9,409 nucleotides of DNA from Opitutaceae bacterium (GTDB taxonomy: Bacteria; Verrucomicrobiota; Verrucomicrobiia; Opitutales; Opitutaceae). Positions 1-6,210 of this stretch are shown here, piece after piece; positions within the stretch are counted from its first letter, which is position 1; the number at the start of each line of letters is the position of its first letter. Under the pieces are notes generated by a model. The model searched no databases. It was not told where the DNA came from and saw only the letters and a program-made list of their open reading frames with translations. A program made the translations under genes and the position numbers. Where the stretch lies: the NCBI GenBank assembly GCA_031254955.1, contig JAIRTK010000360.1, forward strand, positions 1 through 9,409. Reading direction: 5' to 3'.

Positions 1-12
1 CCCTGTTTTGTT

Positions 13-52
13 TCAAGACATCGCTTACAGGTGTATCAGGACATCGTTTACA
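13..52 (+). repeat. Left terminal inverted repeat of the IS481 element
   Basis: This 40-bp end matches the reverse complement of 1284-1323 at 38 of 40 positions. It contains two direct copies of GACATCGYTTACA, at 17-29 and 40-52, offset by 23 bp. They are probably two transposase-binding sites; that function is inferred. Confidence 0.9.
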
Positions 53-54
53 CC

Positions 55-104
55 TTCCCAAGGCATGAGGACAGGGCCATGGCCCTGTCCTCATGCCTTG
101 GGAA
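55..104. repeat. Perfect 50-bp palindrome over the transposase start
   Basis: Positions 55-79 are the exact reverse complement of 80-104, centred on CCATGG, with no mismatch and no spacer. The transposase ATG at 93-95 lies in the right arm. In a transcript from outside the element the whole palindrome could fold into a hairpin that hides the start codon. A transcript starting inside it would not fold. Hairpins that block readthrough expression are known for IS10 and IS50; applying that here is inference. Confidence 0.95.
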
Positions 105-1280
105 ATCCGCGATACCATGTTACAACGACTCGATTGTGTCACCCTCGCCGCGAACGCCGCCAAAGGACAGTTTGCCGAACTTTGCCGGCGCTTTGGCATC
201 AGCCGCGTTTGCGGTTACAAATGGCTCCAGCGCTTCAACGCCGCCGGCGAAGAAGGCCTGCGCGAGCGTTCGCGAAGACCCGGGCGTTCGCCGCGCAAAA
301 CATCCGCGGCGAATGAAAAACTCATCCTCGAAACCCGGGCTCGTTTTCCGGGCAACGGGGCGCGCAAACTGCACCGCAGGCTGCTTAACGAGGGCCTCAA
401 AGCGCTGCCCTCGGCGCCGACCTTTTCGCGTGTGCTCAAGCGCAACGGCTGCATCGATCCTTTCCGCAGCGCCATGCACCGGCCCCTCGAGCGCTTTGAG
501 CGGCCCCGGCCCAACCAGCTCTGGCAGATGGACTTCAAGGGACACTTTGCCCTGGGCGAAGGCGGGCGCTGCCATCCCTTGAGCGTCATCGACGATCACT
601 CGCGCTTCATGCTCGTTTTGCAGGCCTGCGCGGATCAAACCGGCGCGACCGTGCAAAGACATCTCAGCGCCGCGTTCCGCCGCTACGGTTTGCCCGATCA
701 AATCCTTTGCGACAACTCGCCTCCCTGGGGCTGCCCGGCCGCGGGCGAACACACCACGCTGAGCTTCTGGCTCTTGCGACTGGGCGTGCAGGTCATCCAC
801 GGACGCCCCATTCACCCCCAGACCCAGGGCAAGGACGAGCGCTTCCATCGCACGCTCAACGACGAACTGCTCTGCCGCCACGACTGGCCCGACCTGCCAG
901 GCACCCAGCAACGCTTCGAGCGGTTCATTGAAGACTACAACCACCACCGCCCCCACCTGGCGCTGGACTTGCACGTGCCCGCCTCCCGCTACCGGCTCAG
1001 CCCGCGAAGCTTCCATGGCGAAACCCGGCCGGTCCAATACGACGCCTCGGAACTGACCCGCACCGTCAAAGGCAAAGGTGAGATCACCATTGAAAACCGC
1101 TCCTACTATGTCACCCGTTCGCTGGCTGGCTTCACGGTCGCACTGCGGCCTCACAAACGCGCAAAACTTTTCCGCGTCTGCTACGCTTCGGTGCCCTTGG
1201 GCTTCATTGACCTCTCTGTGCCCAACTCAAAACCAAAGCATCATTATCTGCCCATGCTTCCTCTCCATCCCCTCCTCTAA
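93..1280 (+). CDS. IS481-family DDE transposase
   Basis: This 395-residue protein would cut and join the element's ends during transposition. The start at 93 gives the MPWE opening seen in many IS481 transposases. An N-terminal helix-turn-helix covers about residues 15-60 (CRRFGISRVCGYKWLQRF at 31-48), followed by the basic ERSRRPGRSP linker. The integrase-core catalytic domain follows, with probable acidic residues D147 (in WQMDFKGHF), D207 (in LCDNS) and E249 (in QGKDERFHRTL). The HPQTQGK and YNHHRPH signatures (241-247, 282-288) are typical of the family. The frame is intact and stops just before the right terminal repeat. No Shine-Dalgarno sequence is visible, and the start lies inside a perfect palindrome, so translation may be limited. 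Identification is by family motifs. Confidence 0.95.
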   Translation: MPWEIRDTMLQRLDCVTLAANAAKGQFAELCRRFGISRVCGYKWLQRFNAAGEEGLRERSRRPGRSPRKTSAANEKLILETRARFPGNGARKLHRRLLNEGLKALPSAPTFSRVLKRNGCIDPFRSAMHRPLERFERPRPNQLWQMDFKGHFALGEGGRCHPLSVIDDHSRFMLVLQACADQTGATVQRHLSAAFRRYGLPDQILCDNSPPWGCPAAGEHTTLSFWLLRLGVQVIHGRPIHPQTQGKDERFHRTLNDELLCRHDWPDLPGTQQRFERFIEDYNHHRPHLALDLHVPASRYRLSPRSFHGETRPVQYDASELTRTVKGKGEITIENRSYYVTRSLAGFTVALRPHKRAKLFRVCYASVPLGFIDLSVPNSKPKHHYLPMLPLHPLL

Positions 1281-1283
1281 AGC

Positions 1284-1323
1284 TGTAAACGATGTCCTGA
1301 TACACCTGTTAACGATGTCTTGA
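1284..1323 (-). repeat. Right terminal inverted repeat of the IS481 element
   Basis: It is the reverse complement of the left end with two differences. It carries the same doubled motif in reverse orientation, TGTAAACGATGTC at 1284-1296 and TGTTAACGATGTC at 1307-1319. It begins four bases after the transposase stop codon. Confidence 0.9.
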
Positions 1324-1391
1324 TTCCATACAGGGACGCCGAGCCCTACCCTTAACGGCTTCCATAATGTGATTTCCATTCGCAAATGCTA

Positions 1392-1847
1392 TCACTCCGA
1401 ATACTCGGCCCAAGTCGAGCTGGTCTCGGTGACGCGCACGCGCTCCACGCGCACGCCGGAGGCCACGGGATAACGCGCACCCTTCGCCGCCGTCACCTCC
1501 GCCAGACGCGCGCGCACCTCGTCGAAGATGGCCTTCGCCATCCGCTCGCTCGTCGGATCGGCCTTCTCGAAAGGGATGATGCGCGAGCCGTAGGTTTTCT
1601 GATAAAACCCGAAGTTCGGGTCGGCGGTGTTGAGGCAGAGCGCATGGTCCCATGATTCGAGAAACGCACCGAGCGATTCCTTGATGGCCTTGAAATCGCA
1701 CACCATGTCGTTGGCGTCGAGCGAGCCGGCGGCGAGCACGATCTCGACCATGCGACTGTGCCCGTGCGGGAAGCGGCAGTTGTCGGGATGCTTGGAAAGG
1801 ATGTGACCGTTTTCGATCTCGAAGATTTTGCTGATGCGATACGGCAT
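1392..1847 (-). CDS. queD: 6-carboxytetrahydropterin synthase-like protein (QueD/PTPS family)
   Basis: This 151-residue cytoplasmic enzyme should convert 7,8-dihydroneopterin triphosphate to 6-carboxytetrahydropterin, an early step of queuosine synthesis. Visible family features are the zinc-ligand histidines H15 (IENGH) and H28/H30 (FPHGH), a catalytic cysteine C24 just before them, the DH pair D67-H68 (SWDHALCLN), PTSE at 98-101, and the substrate-binding glutamate E141 in ETSSTWAEY. I chose the ATG at 1847 (MPYRISK). The frame stays open upstream to 1943, but that extension reads like intergenic repeat sequence and would add 32 residues the family lacks. The Shine-Dalgarno signal is weak. 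No other queuosine gene is adjacent. Eukaryotic-type PTP synthase activity is the main alternative; the CxxxHGH arrangement favours QueD. Confidence 0.88.
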   Translation of the reverse strand: MPYRISKIFEIENGHILSKHPDNCRFPHGHSRMVEIVLAAGSLDANDMVCDFKAIKESLGAFLESWDHALCLNTADPNFGFYQKTYGSRIIPFEKADPTSERMAKAIFDEVRARLAEVTAAKGARYPVASGVRVERVRVTETSSTWAEYSE

Positions 1848-1970
1848 GGCGAAAAAATGATTCTGGCTGGCGGATGCTGGCACCGTCCAAAACCCAAAGC
1901 CCAAAAACCCCCGCGCCGCAAGCGCGAGGTGCGGATTGCCCATCGTTCTCGTTCGCCAAGAACGTATCCC

Positions 1971-2014
1971 TCACTGAGGTTACGCGCTACGTCGGTAGTG
2001 CGTAATTTCAGTGA
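1971..2014 (+). repeat. 20-bp stem-loop, REP/MITE-like palindrome
   Basis: The arms TCACTGAGGTTACGCGCTAC (1971-1990) and 1995-2014 pair at all 20 positions around a GTCG loop, with 17 Watson-Crick and three G-U pairs. On the other strand the same three positions become A-C mismatches, so the fold favours plus-strand RNA. No T-run follows, so it is not a standard intrinsic terminator. I suspect a dispersed repeat unit. Copy number cannot be judged from this window. Confidence 0.7.
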
Positions 2015-2117
2015 ATCAGAGGTTTTAATCAGGGACAAACCCTCAAGAGAAAATGATTCTGATGGGAGGGCATCACTCCGGGCCGCGCCCCAACGCGAAA
2101 GAGATCCGAAAAAAACC

Positions 2118-2145
2118 TTGCATGCGGTTGGGCAGCCCCTAGCGT
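2118..2145 (+). promoter_or_regulatory. Possible sigma-70-type promoter of tRNA-Glu
   Basis: TTGCAT at 2118-2123 and TAGCGT at 2140-2145 are separated by 16 bp. Transcription would begin about 14-16 bases before the mature tRNA. The -35 match is good, the -10 match is weak, and this is a guess from spacing and position. Confidence 0.3.
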
Positions 2146-2166
2146 GCGAACCCTTTCATCGGGTTG

Positions 2167-2244
2167 GTCCCCATCGTCTAGCCCGGCCTAGGACACCACC
2201 CTTTCACGGTGAGAACCGGGGTTCGAATCCCCGTGGGGACGCCA
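2167..2244 (+). tRNA. tRNA-Glu (anticodon UUC)
   Basis: A full cloverleaf can be drawn. The acceptor stem is GTCCCCA with TGGGGAC, the D arm is GTCT...AGGAC, the anticodon loop is CTTTCAC with TTC at 2203-2205, and the T arm is CGGGG-TTCGAAT-CCCCG. The discriminator base is G and CCA is encoded at 2242-2244. It closely resembles bacterial tRNA-Glu genes such as that of E. coli. The outermost anticodon-stem pair (27-43) appears to be a C-A mismatch. A tyrosine recombinase begins 42 bp after its end, so its 3' half is the likely attachment site of an integrated element. Confidence 0.96.
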
Positions 2245-2286
2245 GCTCTGCGTGCTATGCAAGTAGATCAAGGGCAGCAGGTCTTG

Positions 2287-3150
2287 ATGAGATTTTGCAT
2301 CCGATTCCTTGGCGAATTTGAAATATTGTCCAACCGATTGGGCAACATTCACGTGAAACCCAACAAATTCGTCGTTACTCGGTTCAGAAATAGCAACGGC
2401 ACCACGGCATGGCTCGTCGATGGACGCCTGTATGGCGTTCGCATCAGGAAAAGCTTCAAAACGCGGAAAGAGGCTGCCGCCGAAAAGGCCTCGCTTGAGA
2501 GCAAGGCGCTGCAAAACAGCGTCAGCATGCGGCAGCTCCCGACGACATTGACCGAGGAACAAGCGCGCGAGGCCGAGGCGTTGTTTCAACGCATGACGGG
2601 CAAAACGCGCTCGCTTTCGTTCTACGTCGATTTCGCTATCGAGCATTATCGCGAACCGGAGCACCAGAAAACGCTGGTCGCTGCCATCGCTGAGTATGTT
2701 GCCGCCAAGAAGCATGAGTTCGATCAGCAATATATCTCCCTCCCACAGTTCAACCGCATTACTTGGGATTTAAGAAGGCTGGAAAAACGATTCCCCAAAA
2801 AGTCCGTCGCGGAGATCACCGTGCCTGAACTCGTGGCGTTTTTGGAGTCCCGCAAGCCCTGCATGAAAACATTCAACAACCAACGCGGCACACTCGGCAC
2901 GTTTTTCAAGTTCTGTTTTCACCGTGGCTGGGTCGCCGAAAACCCAGTCTTAAAAGTGCCGCATTATCGCATTCGTCAACGACGCGGCGCCGCAAAAACG
3001 TTCAGCACGGCGCAGGCCCAAGAACTGATGGAGCATTTTGAAACCTTCGAAGGCGGACGCTGGATTTCTTGTTTTGCGCTTTGCATGTTCGCCGGCATTC
3101 ACCTTGGTGTTTCCGATGGCGAGATCACAAAAATCGGGATTGCTAAATAG
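2287..3150 (+). pseudogene. Truncated tyrosine recombinase (island/phage-type integrase)
   Basis: The product keeps an N-terminal Arm-type region (KFVVTRFRN...VDGRLYGVRIRKSFKTRKEA) and the helical core-binding domain at about residues 130-235. It then enters the catalytic domain at about 240 and stops almost at once. The reading frame runs into the IS1 end at 3136, which supplies the last residues GIAK and the stop, so the HxxR box and tyrosine nucleophile are missing. It should be inactive. The first catalytic arginine, usually in an AGIR-type motif, appears as H272 in CMFAGIH. The frame is open back into the tRNA at 2209. I prefer the ATG at 2287, preceded by CAGG; the ATG at 2257 is an alternative. 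Its position beside tRNA-Glu fits an integrase at one end of an island. Confidence 0.85.
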
Positions 3151-3817
3151 GTGTTGATATTATTTTTGAGCAAGTAGCAGAGGATACTGGCGGTGAGGTT
3201 TGCCAGTTTTTTGGTGTAGCAGTGGGGTTTTCTGCGAAGTCGAGCCAAGTAGCAGCGCAGACGGTTATTGTGACTTTCTAAGGTGAAGGTGTGGGCCTTG
3301 CCTTGGAGATGGCGGTGTTTCTCGAAGATGATGCCCCAAGGATGCCAGCAATCGGTGCGGAAGGGGATAGGATCGGCATGAGGGAGTTGCGCATTCAGAC
3401 GCCTAGCTGTTTCGCTTCCACGATCGCCCAGCGCCCCTCCGCAGACTTTCTTGATAGCACGATCAATAAGCCCACCACAGCCAGCAGACCGTTTTTTACC
3501 CACATAACTCCATGGTTCATCAGTCTCCATCTACTCCACCTCCTCTGGCGCAACTGGTGCCAGCATCTTCCCCTCCTCCTCCTCAAGCACCCAATTCATC
3601 ACTGAATTATGTCTGCCCCCACCATGCGCTCCGTCGCTCGCAAACCAACCCCTTAAAGGTAAGGGTTCAGGGCGGACTGCTTGCGACTTTCGTCCACCCT
3701 GCGATGCTCCTTCTCCCCCTGCGTCTTCCGGCATTCTCGACACACCCACCTCTGATGCCCATGTCGGCTCAACCCGTTCTTCACTATCTTTTCGCTACCA
3801 CAGTGCTTGCTTTTCAC
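3099..3817 (-). pseudogene. IS1-family transposase, broken by two stops and a frameshift
   Basis: Reading down the minus strand, the N-terminal part from 3817 (GTG) resembles InsA. It has a zinc-ribbon-like segment ending VCRECRKT, with the first cysteine pair reduced to SKHC. A TAA at 3653-3655 interrupts it. The same frame then continues with a helix-turn-helix (GVGLRATERMVG). A -1 shift near a GGGGG run is needed to reach HNSVMNWVLEEEEG. A second in-frame stop, TAG at 3531-3533, separates this from the InsB-like catalytic part. That part has METDEPWSYVGKK, TDCW, and LESHNNRLRCYLARLRRK, the IS1-type acidic and C-terminal motifs. The last frame runs through the terminal repeat to 3099. IS1 uses one programmed -1 shift, but two extra stops mark this copy as dead. 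The assignment is from motifs. Confidence 0.82.
3136..3159 (+). repeat. IS1-family terminal inverted repeat, integrase side
   Basis: It matches the reverse complement of 3846-3869 at 22 of 24 bases. It also encodes the premature stop that ends the integrase fragment. Confidence 0.88.
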
Positions 3818-3845
3818 CTCTCTTCTTTTGGTAAATTTCTATCAT

Positions 3846-3869
3846 TATCAATACCTATTCAGCAATCCC
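3846..3869 (-). repeat. IS1-family terminal inverted repeat, glpK side
   Basis: It is the partner of 3136-3159 with two mismatches. It lies 28 bp upstream of the first codon of the transposase remnant. Confidence 0.88.
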
Positions 3870-3899
3870 TGAAATTTCAAACCGCCCATCCCGCCCGAC

Positions 3900-3924
3900 G
3901 GAGGTCTCGGAGAGACCTCCCTAC
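3900..3924 (-). repeat. REP-like palindrome preceded by GTAG
   Basis: GGAGGTCTC (3900-3908) and GAGACCTCC (3912-3920) form a perfect 9-bp stem with a 3-base loop. On the minus strand GTAG (3921-3924) lies directly 5' of the palindrome, which is the layout of REP units mobilised by RAYT (TnpA-REP) proteins. No RAYT gene is in the window, so the family link is inference. Confidence 0.55.
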
Positions 3925-3991
3925 CGGCACTGCCGCGTCTGCACTACGCCGACACGCGTAACCTCGGTTTATAACTAATGTCACACGGATG

Positions 3992-4089
3992 GCCCGTGGG
4001 ATTGCGTGGCATGGGTGTCCTTGCCCATGTGCTTGGAGGGTTGCGGCGCGGAGCAGCGTCCACGGGCGAATCGCCAAGGCTACGCAATC
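3992..4089. repeat. Nested, partly crossing complementary segments
   Basis: Three pairings are visible: CATGGG (4010-4015) with CCCATG (4024-4029); GATTGCGTGGC (4000-4010) with GCTACGCAATC (4079-4089, one G-U); and GCCCGTGG (3992-3999) with CCACGGGC (4060-4067). The last crosses the second, so they are either alternatives or a pseudoknot. The minus-strand segment CATGGGCAAGGACACCCATG resembles a degenerate short palindrome that I recall being scattered through PVC-group genomes. No RNA family is recognised. Confidence 0.45.
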
Positions 4090-4204
4090 TCATGCGGCGA
4101 GTCGTCTGGGTCGCCTTTGTTTTCAAGGGCTGGCATGAAACGCGCATGTCTTTTTTTTCTGGGGGGAGGAAGCGCGGAGGGCAGTCAGCTGTCGGGTTCG
4201 CGGT

Positions 4205-5701
4205 TTATGCCGCCCAGTTTTTTGCGCGTCCGACCGCGCGGCGCCATTGGGCGTGCTGGCGGCGGATGGCGGGCGCGGTTTTCGCGTCGGGCGTGAAGAT
4301 GCGTCCGGGTTGCCAGAGGGCGGCGATTTCGTCGCGGTTTTTCCAGTAGCCCGCCGCGAGGCCGGCAAGGTAGGCGGCGCCGAGCGCGGTGGTCTCGATC
4401 ACGCGCGGGCGCACGACGGCGCGGCGCAGGAGCGTGGATTGGAACTGGAGGAGCGCGTTGTTGGCGGTCGCGCCGCCGTCCACGCGGAGTTCGCGCAGGC
4501 GCAGGCCGGCGTCGGATTCCATCGCGCCGATGAGGTCGGCGATCTGGTAGGCGATGCTTTCGAGGGCGGCGCGGGCGAGGTGGCCGGCTGTCGTGCCGCG
4601 CGTGACGCCGATGATGGTGCCGCGCGCGGCGGCGTCCCAGTGCGGCGCGCCGAGGCCGGTGAAGGCGGGCACGAGGTAAACGCCGCCGTTGTCGGGCACG
4701 CCGGCGGCGAGCGTCTCGATGTCGGCGGAGCGGGCGATGAGGCCGAGGCCGTCGCGCAGCCATTGCACGACGGCGCCGCCGGTGAAGACGCTGCCTTCGA
4801 GCGCGTATTCGACGGGCGCGGTGGGGCCGAGCCGCCAGGCGGGGGTCGTGAGTAGTTGGTTTTTGGATGCGATGGCCTTTTCGCCGGTGTGCAGGAGCAT
4901 GAAGCAGCCGGTGCCGCAGGTGTTTTTGGCCATGCCGGGGCGGAAGCAGGCTTGGCCGAAGAGGGCGGCGTGCTGGTCGCCGGCCACGCCGGTGACGGGG
5001 ACGCCGCGCAGCGCGGAGATGGCGGTGACTTCGCCAAAGAATTCGCTGGAGGAGCGGATTTCGGGGAGCACGGCGCGGGGGATGCGCAGGAGCGCGAGGA
5101 GTGCGTCGTCCCAGCAGGCGCGGTGGATGTCGCAGAGGAGGGTGCGGGAGGCGTTGGTGAGGTCGGTGGCGTGGACGCGGCCTCCGGTGAGCCGCCAGAG
5201 GAGCCAGGTGTCCACGGTGCCGAAGGCGAGTTCTCCGCGTTCGGCGCGGCGGCGCGCGCCGGGCACGCGGTCGAGCAGCCAGCGGAGTTTGGTGCCGGAG
5301 AAATAGGGGTCGGGGAGCAGGCCGGTTTTGCGGCGGAGGAGCGCGGCGTGCCCGGCGGCGCGGAGTTTTTCGCAAAGGGGCGCGGTGCGGCGGTCCTGCC
5401 ACACGATGGCGGGGGCGAGGGGGTGGCCGGTGGCGCGGTCCCAGAGGAGCGTGGTTTCGCGTTGGTTGGTCAGACCGATGGCCGCGATGTCGGCGCCGGT
5501 GAGGCCGGCGTCGGCCACGGCGGCGATGGCGGCGCGGCGCGTGGCGGTCCATAGGTCGGCGGGGTCGTGCTCGACCCAGCCGGGGCGCGGGTAGTGTTGC
5601 GGAAATTCGTGTTGCGCGCGGGCGAGGATGCGTCCGCGGCGGTTGAAGACGATCGCGCGGCTGGAGGTCGTGCCTTGGTCGAGGGCGAGAATGTATTTCA
5701 T
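4205..5701 (-). CDS. glpK: Glycerol kinase
   Basis: This 498-residue cytoplasmic enzyme phosphorylates glycerol with ATP to sn-glycerol 3-phosphate. Its length matches the bacterial family (about 500). FGGY-kinase features occur in order: the phosphate-binding DQGTTSSR at 8-15, NQRETT at 79-84 with substrate-contacting R81-E82, the W101-Q-D-R region, YFSGTK at 133-138, and the catalytic aspartate D242 in [10 protein letters not shown]. The ATP-domain NTCGTGCF follows at 260-267, GLGAPHWD at 349-356, and the adenine-side VDGGATAN at 407-414. The start ([10 protein letters not shown]) places the N-terminal beta strand correctly. No Shine-Dalgarno sequence is clear. No glycerol facilitator or glycerol-3-phosphate dehydrogenase gene is next to it. 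It is divergent from the oxidoreductase across a long repeat-rich gap. Other FGGY sugar kinases are unlikely given near-complete motif agreement with GlpK. Confidence 0.97.
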   Translation of the reverse strand: MKYILALDQGTTSSRAIVFNRRGRILARAQHEFPQHYPRPGWVEHDPADLWTATRRAAIAAVADAGLTGADIAAIGLTNQRETTLLWDRATGHPLAPAIVWQDRRTAPLCEKLRAAGHAALLRRKTGLLPDPYFSGTKLRWLLDRVPGARRRAERGELAFGTVDTWLLWRLTGGRVHATDLTNASRTLLCDIHRACWDDALLALLRIPRAVLPEIRSSSEFFGEVTAISALRGVPVTGVAGDQHAALFGQACFRPGMAKNTCGTGCFMLLHTGEKAIASKNQLLTTPAWRLGPTAPVEYALEGSVFTGGAVVQWLRDGLGLIARSADIETLAAGVPDNGGVYLVPAFTGLGAPHWDAAARGTIIGVTRGTTAGHLARAALESIAYQIADLIGAMESDAGLRLRELRVDGGATANNALLQFQSTLLRRAVVRPRVIETTALGAAYLAGLAAGYWKNRDEIAALWQPGRIFTPDAKTAPAIRRQHAQWRRAVGRAKNWAA

Positions 5702-5720
5702 GGGAGCGCGGAAGGACTCA

Positions 5721-5747
5721 AGTTTACGCAGGATGCCGCGCGGGCAA
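5721..5747 (-). promoter_or_regulatory. Possible glpK promoter
   Basis: On the minus strand TTGCCC (5742-5747) and TAAACT (5721-5726) are 15 bp apart. The -10 box ends about 20 bases before the glpK ATG. The spacing is short and the match modest, so this is tentative. Confidence 0.28.
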
Positions 5748-5839
5748 TCTTCTTTATCGTTTATTGTTTATCGTTATCGTTTTCGTTCTCTTTAGGGAGG
5801 TTCTGGGGATTTCTTTTTTCAATCCGGAAAACCAATCGC

Positions 5840-6162
5840 GAATGGACTGAATGGACACGAATGGACGGAATGGACTGAATGAAAACTCACGCAGAGACAC
5901 AGAGAGGTTGCGTGGGGAGTGGGTGAGTGATGAGTGATGAGAGGGGCAGAGTGATGAGAAGTGAGGGGTGAGTGGTAAAAACAAACCTTTCGGCTCCATA
6001 ACTCATCACTCCCCACGCCCCACTCACCACTCATCCTCATCCTCATCCCTCACTCTTCATCACTCCGCCCCTCTCATTCTCTTTGTGTCTCTGTGTCTCT
6101 GCGTGAGTTTTCATTCAGTCCATTCAGTCCATTCCGTCCATTTGTGTCTATTCAGTCCATTC
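5840..6162. repeat. Long inverted repeat (arms about 70 bp plus imperfect inner arms)
   Basis: The left arm 5840-5905 and right arm 6088-6162 are complementary along 66 positions. There are two G-U positions in plus-strand RNA and one extra 10-base unit in the right arm. Each arm is built of the tandem unit GAATGGACTG, then an AAACTCACGCAGAGACACAG segment. The inner parts (about 5906-5980 and 6000-6087), rich in GTGATGAG-type words, are also complementary but imperfect. The apex lies near 5975-6000. The whole could form a hairpin of about 320 nt. Similar words recur in spurious proteins of PVC genomes as I remember them; that is not verified here. Confidence 0.85.
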
Positions 6163-6210
6163 ACGGTCATTTGCGGTCATTTGCGGCTAAAAACGTATTT
6201 TTAGAAATTC

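Larger units (their letters stand above)
4..1332 (+). mobile_element. IS481-family insertion sequence, apparently complete
   Basis: One transposase gene lies between matching terminal inverted repeats at 13-52 and 1284-1323 (40 bp, two mismatches). The outer tips are TGT at 4-6 and ACA at 1330-1332, the tip expected for IS481-type elements. CCC at 1-3 and GGG at 1333-1335 also mirror each other, so the true ends could be three bases further out. A target duplication cannot be checked because the left flank lies outside the window. The element sits 57 bp beyond the 3' end of the queD-like gene, so it does not interrupt that gene. The intact reading frame and near-identical ends suggest recent activity. 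Confidence 0.9.
1848..2166. other. Gene-free stretch between queD and tRNA-Glu
   Basis: No supportable gene is seen in these 319 bases. It holds a 44-nt stem-loop (1971-2014), a pair of 12-bp direct repeats (AAAATGATTCTG at 1854-1865 and 2050-2061), and a possible tRNA promoter. Open frames crossing it have no domain and change frame with the repeats. Confidence 0.7.
3136..3869 (-). mobile_element. IS1-family insertion sequence, 734 bp, decayed
   Basis: Terminal inverted repeats of 24 bp at 3136-3159 and 3846-3869 match with two mismatches and begin GGGATTGCT. The length is close to that of classical IS1. The transposase reads on the minus strand and is broken. The flanks (CAAAAATC on the left, TGAAATTT on the right) do not form the 8-9 bp duplication IS1 normally makes. 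The missing half of the integrase is not found on the right side. Both points suggest a deletion starting at the element's end. Confidence 0.88.
3870..4204. other. Gene-free stretch between the IS1 element and glpK
   Basis: No supportable gene is seen in these 335 bases. It contains a REP-like palindrome (3900-3924), a set of paired segments between 3992 and 4089, and short T8 and G6 runs near 4150-4166. The missing part of the integrase is not here. No clear intrinsic terminator for glpK is visible. Confidence 0.7.

Noticed and set aside
120..1154. Long minus-strand open frame opposite the IS481 transposase
   Set aside because: It mirrors the GC-rich coding strand and has no domain; the plus-strand transposase explains the region fully.
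1..1335. Target-site duplication of the IS481 element
   Set aside because: The left flank is outside the window; CCC and GGG at the edges are mirrored, not direct, repeats.
1848..1943. 32-residue N-terminal extension of the queD-like protein
   Set aside because: It would exceed the family's usual start and overlaps apparent intergenic repeat sequence; MPYRISK is the natural beginning.
4150..4166. Intrinsic terminator at the T8/G6 run
   Set aside because: No stable GC stem precedes the T-run on the plus strand, and it is in the wrong orientation for glpK.
4185..5552. Second minus-strand open frame overlapping glpK
   Set aside because: It is Arg/Pro/His-rich with no motif; glpK has complete family motifs in its own frame.
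4247..5554. Long plus-strand open frames opposite glpK
   Set aside because: They are low-complexity Gly/Ala/Arg-rich frames produced by high third-position GC in glpK.
5754..6204. Short open frames inside the long inverted repeat
   Set aside because: They appear on both strands with mirrored composition, as expected from an inverted repeat, and have no domain.
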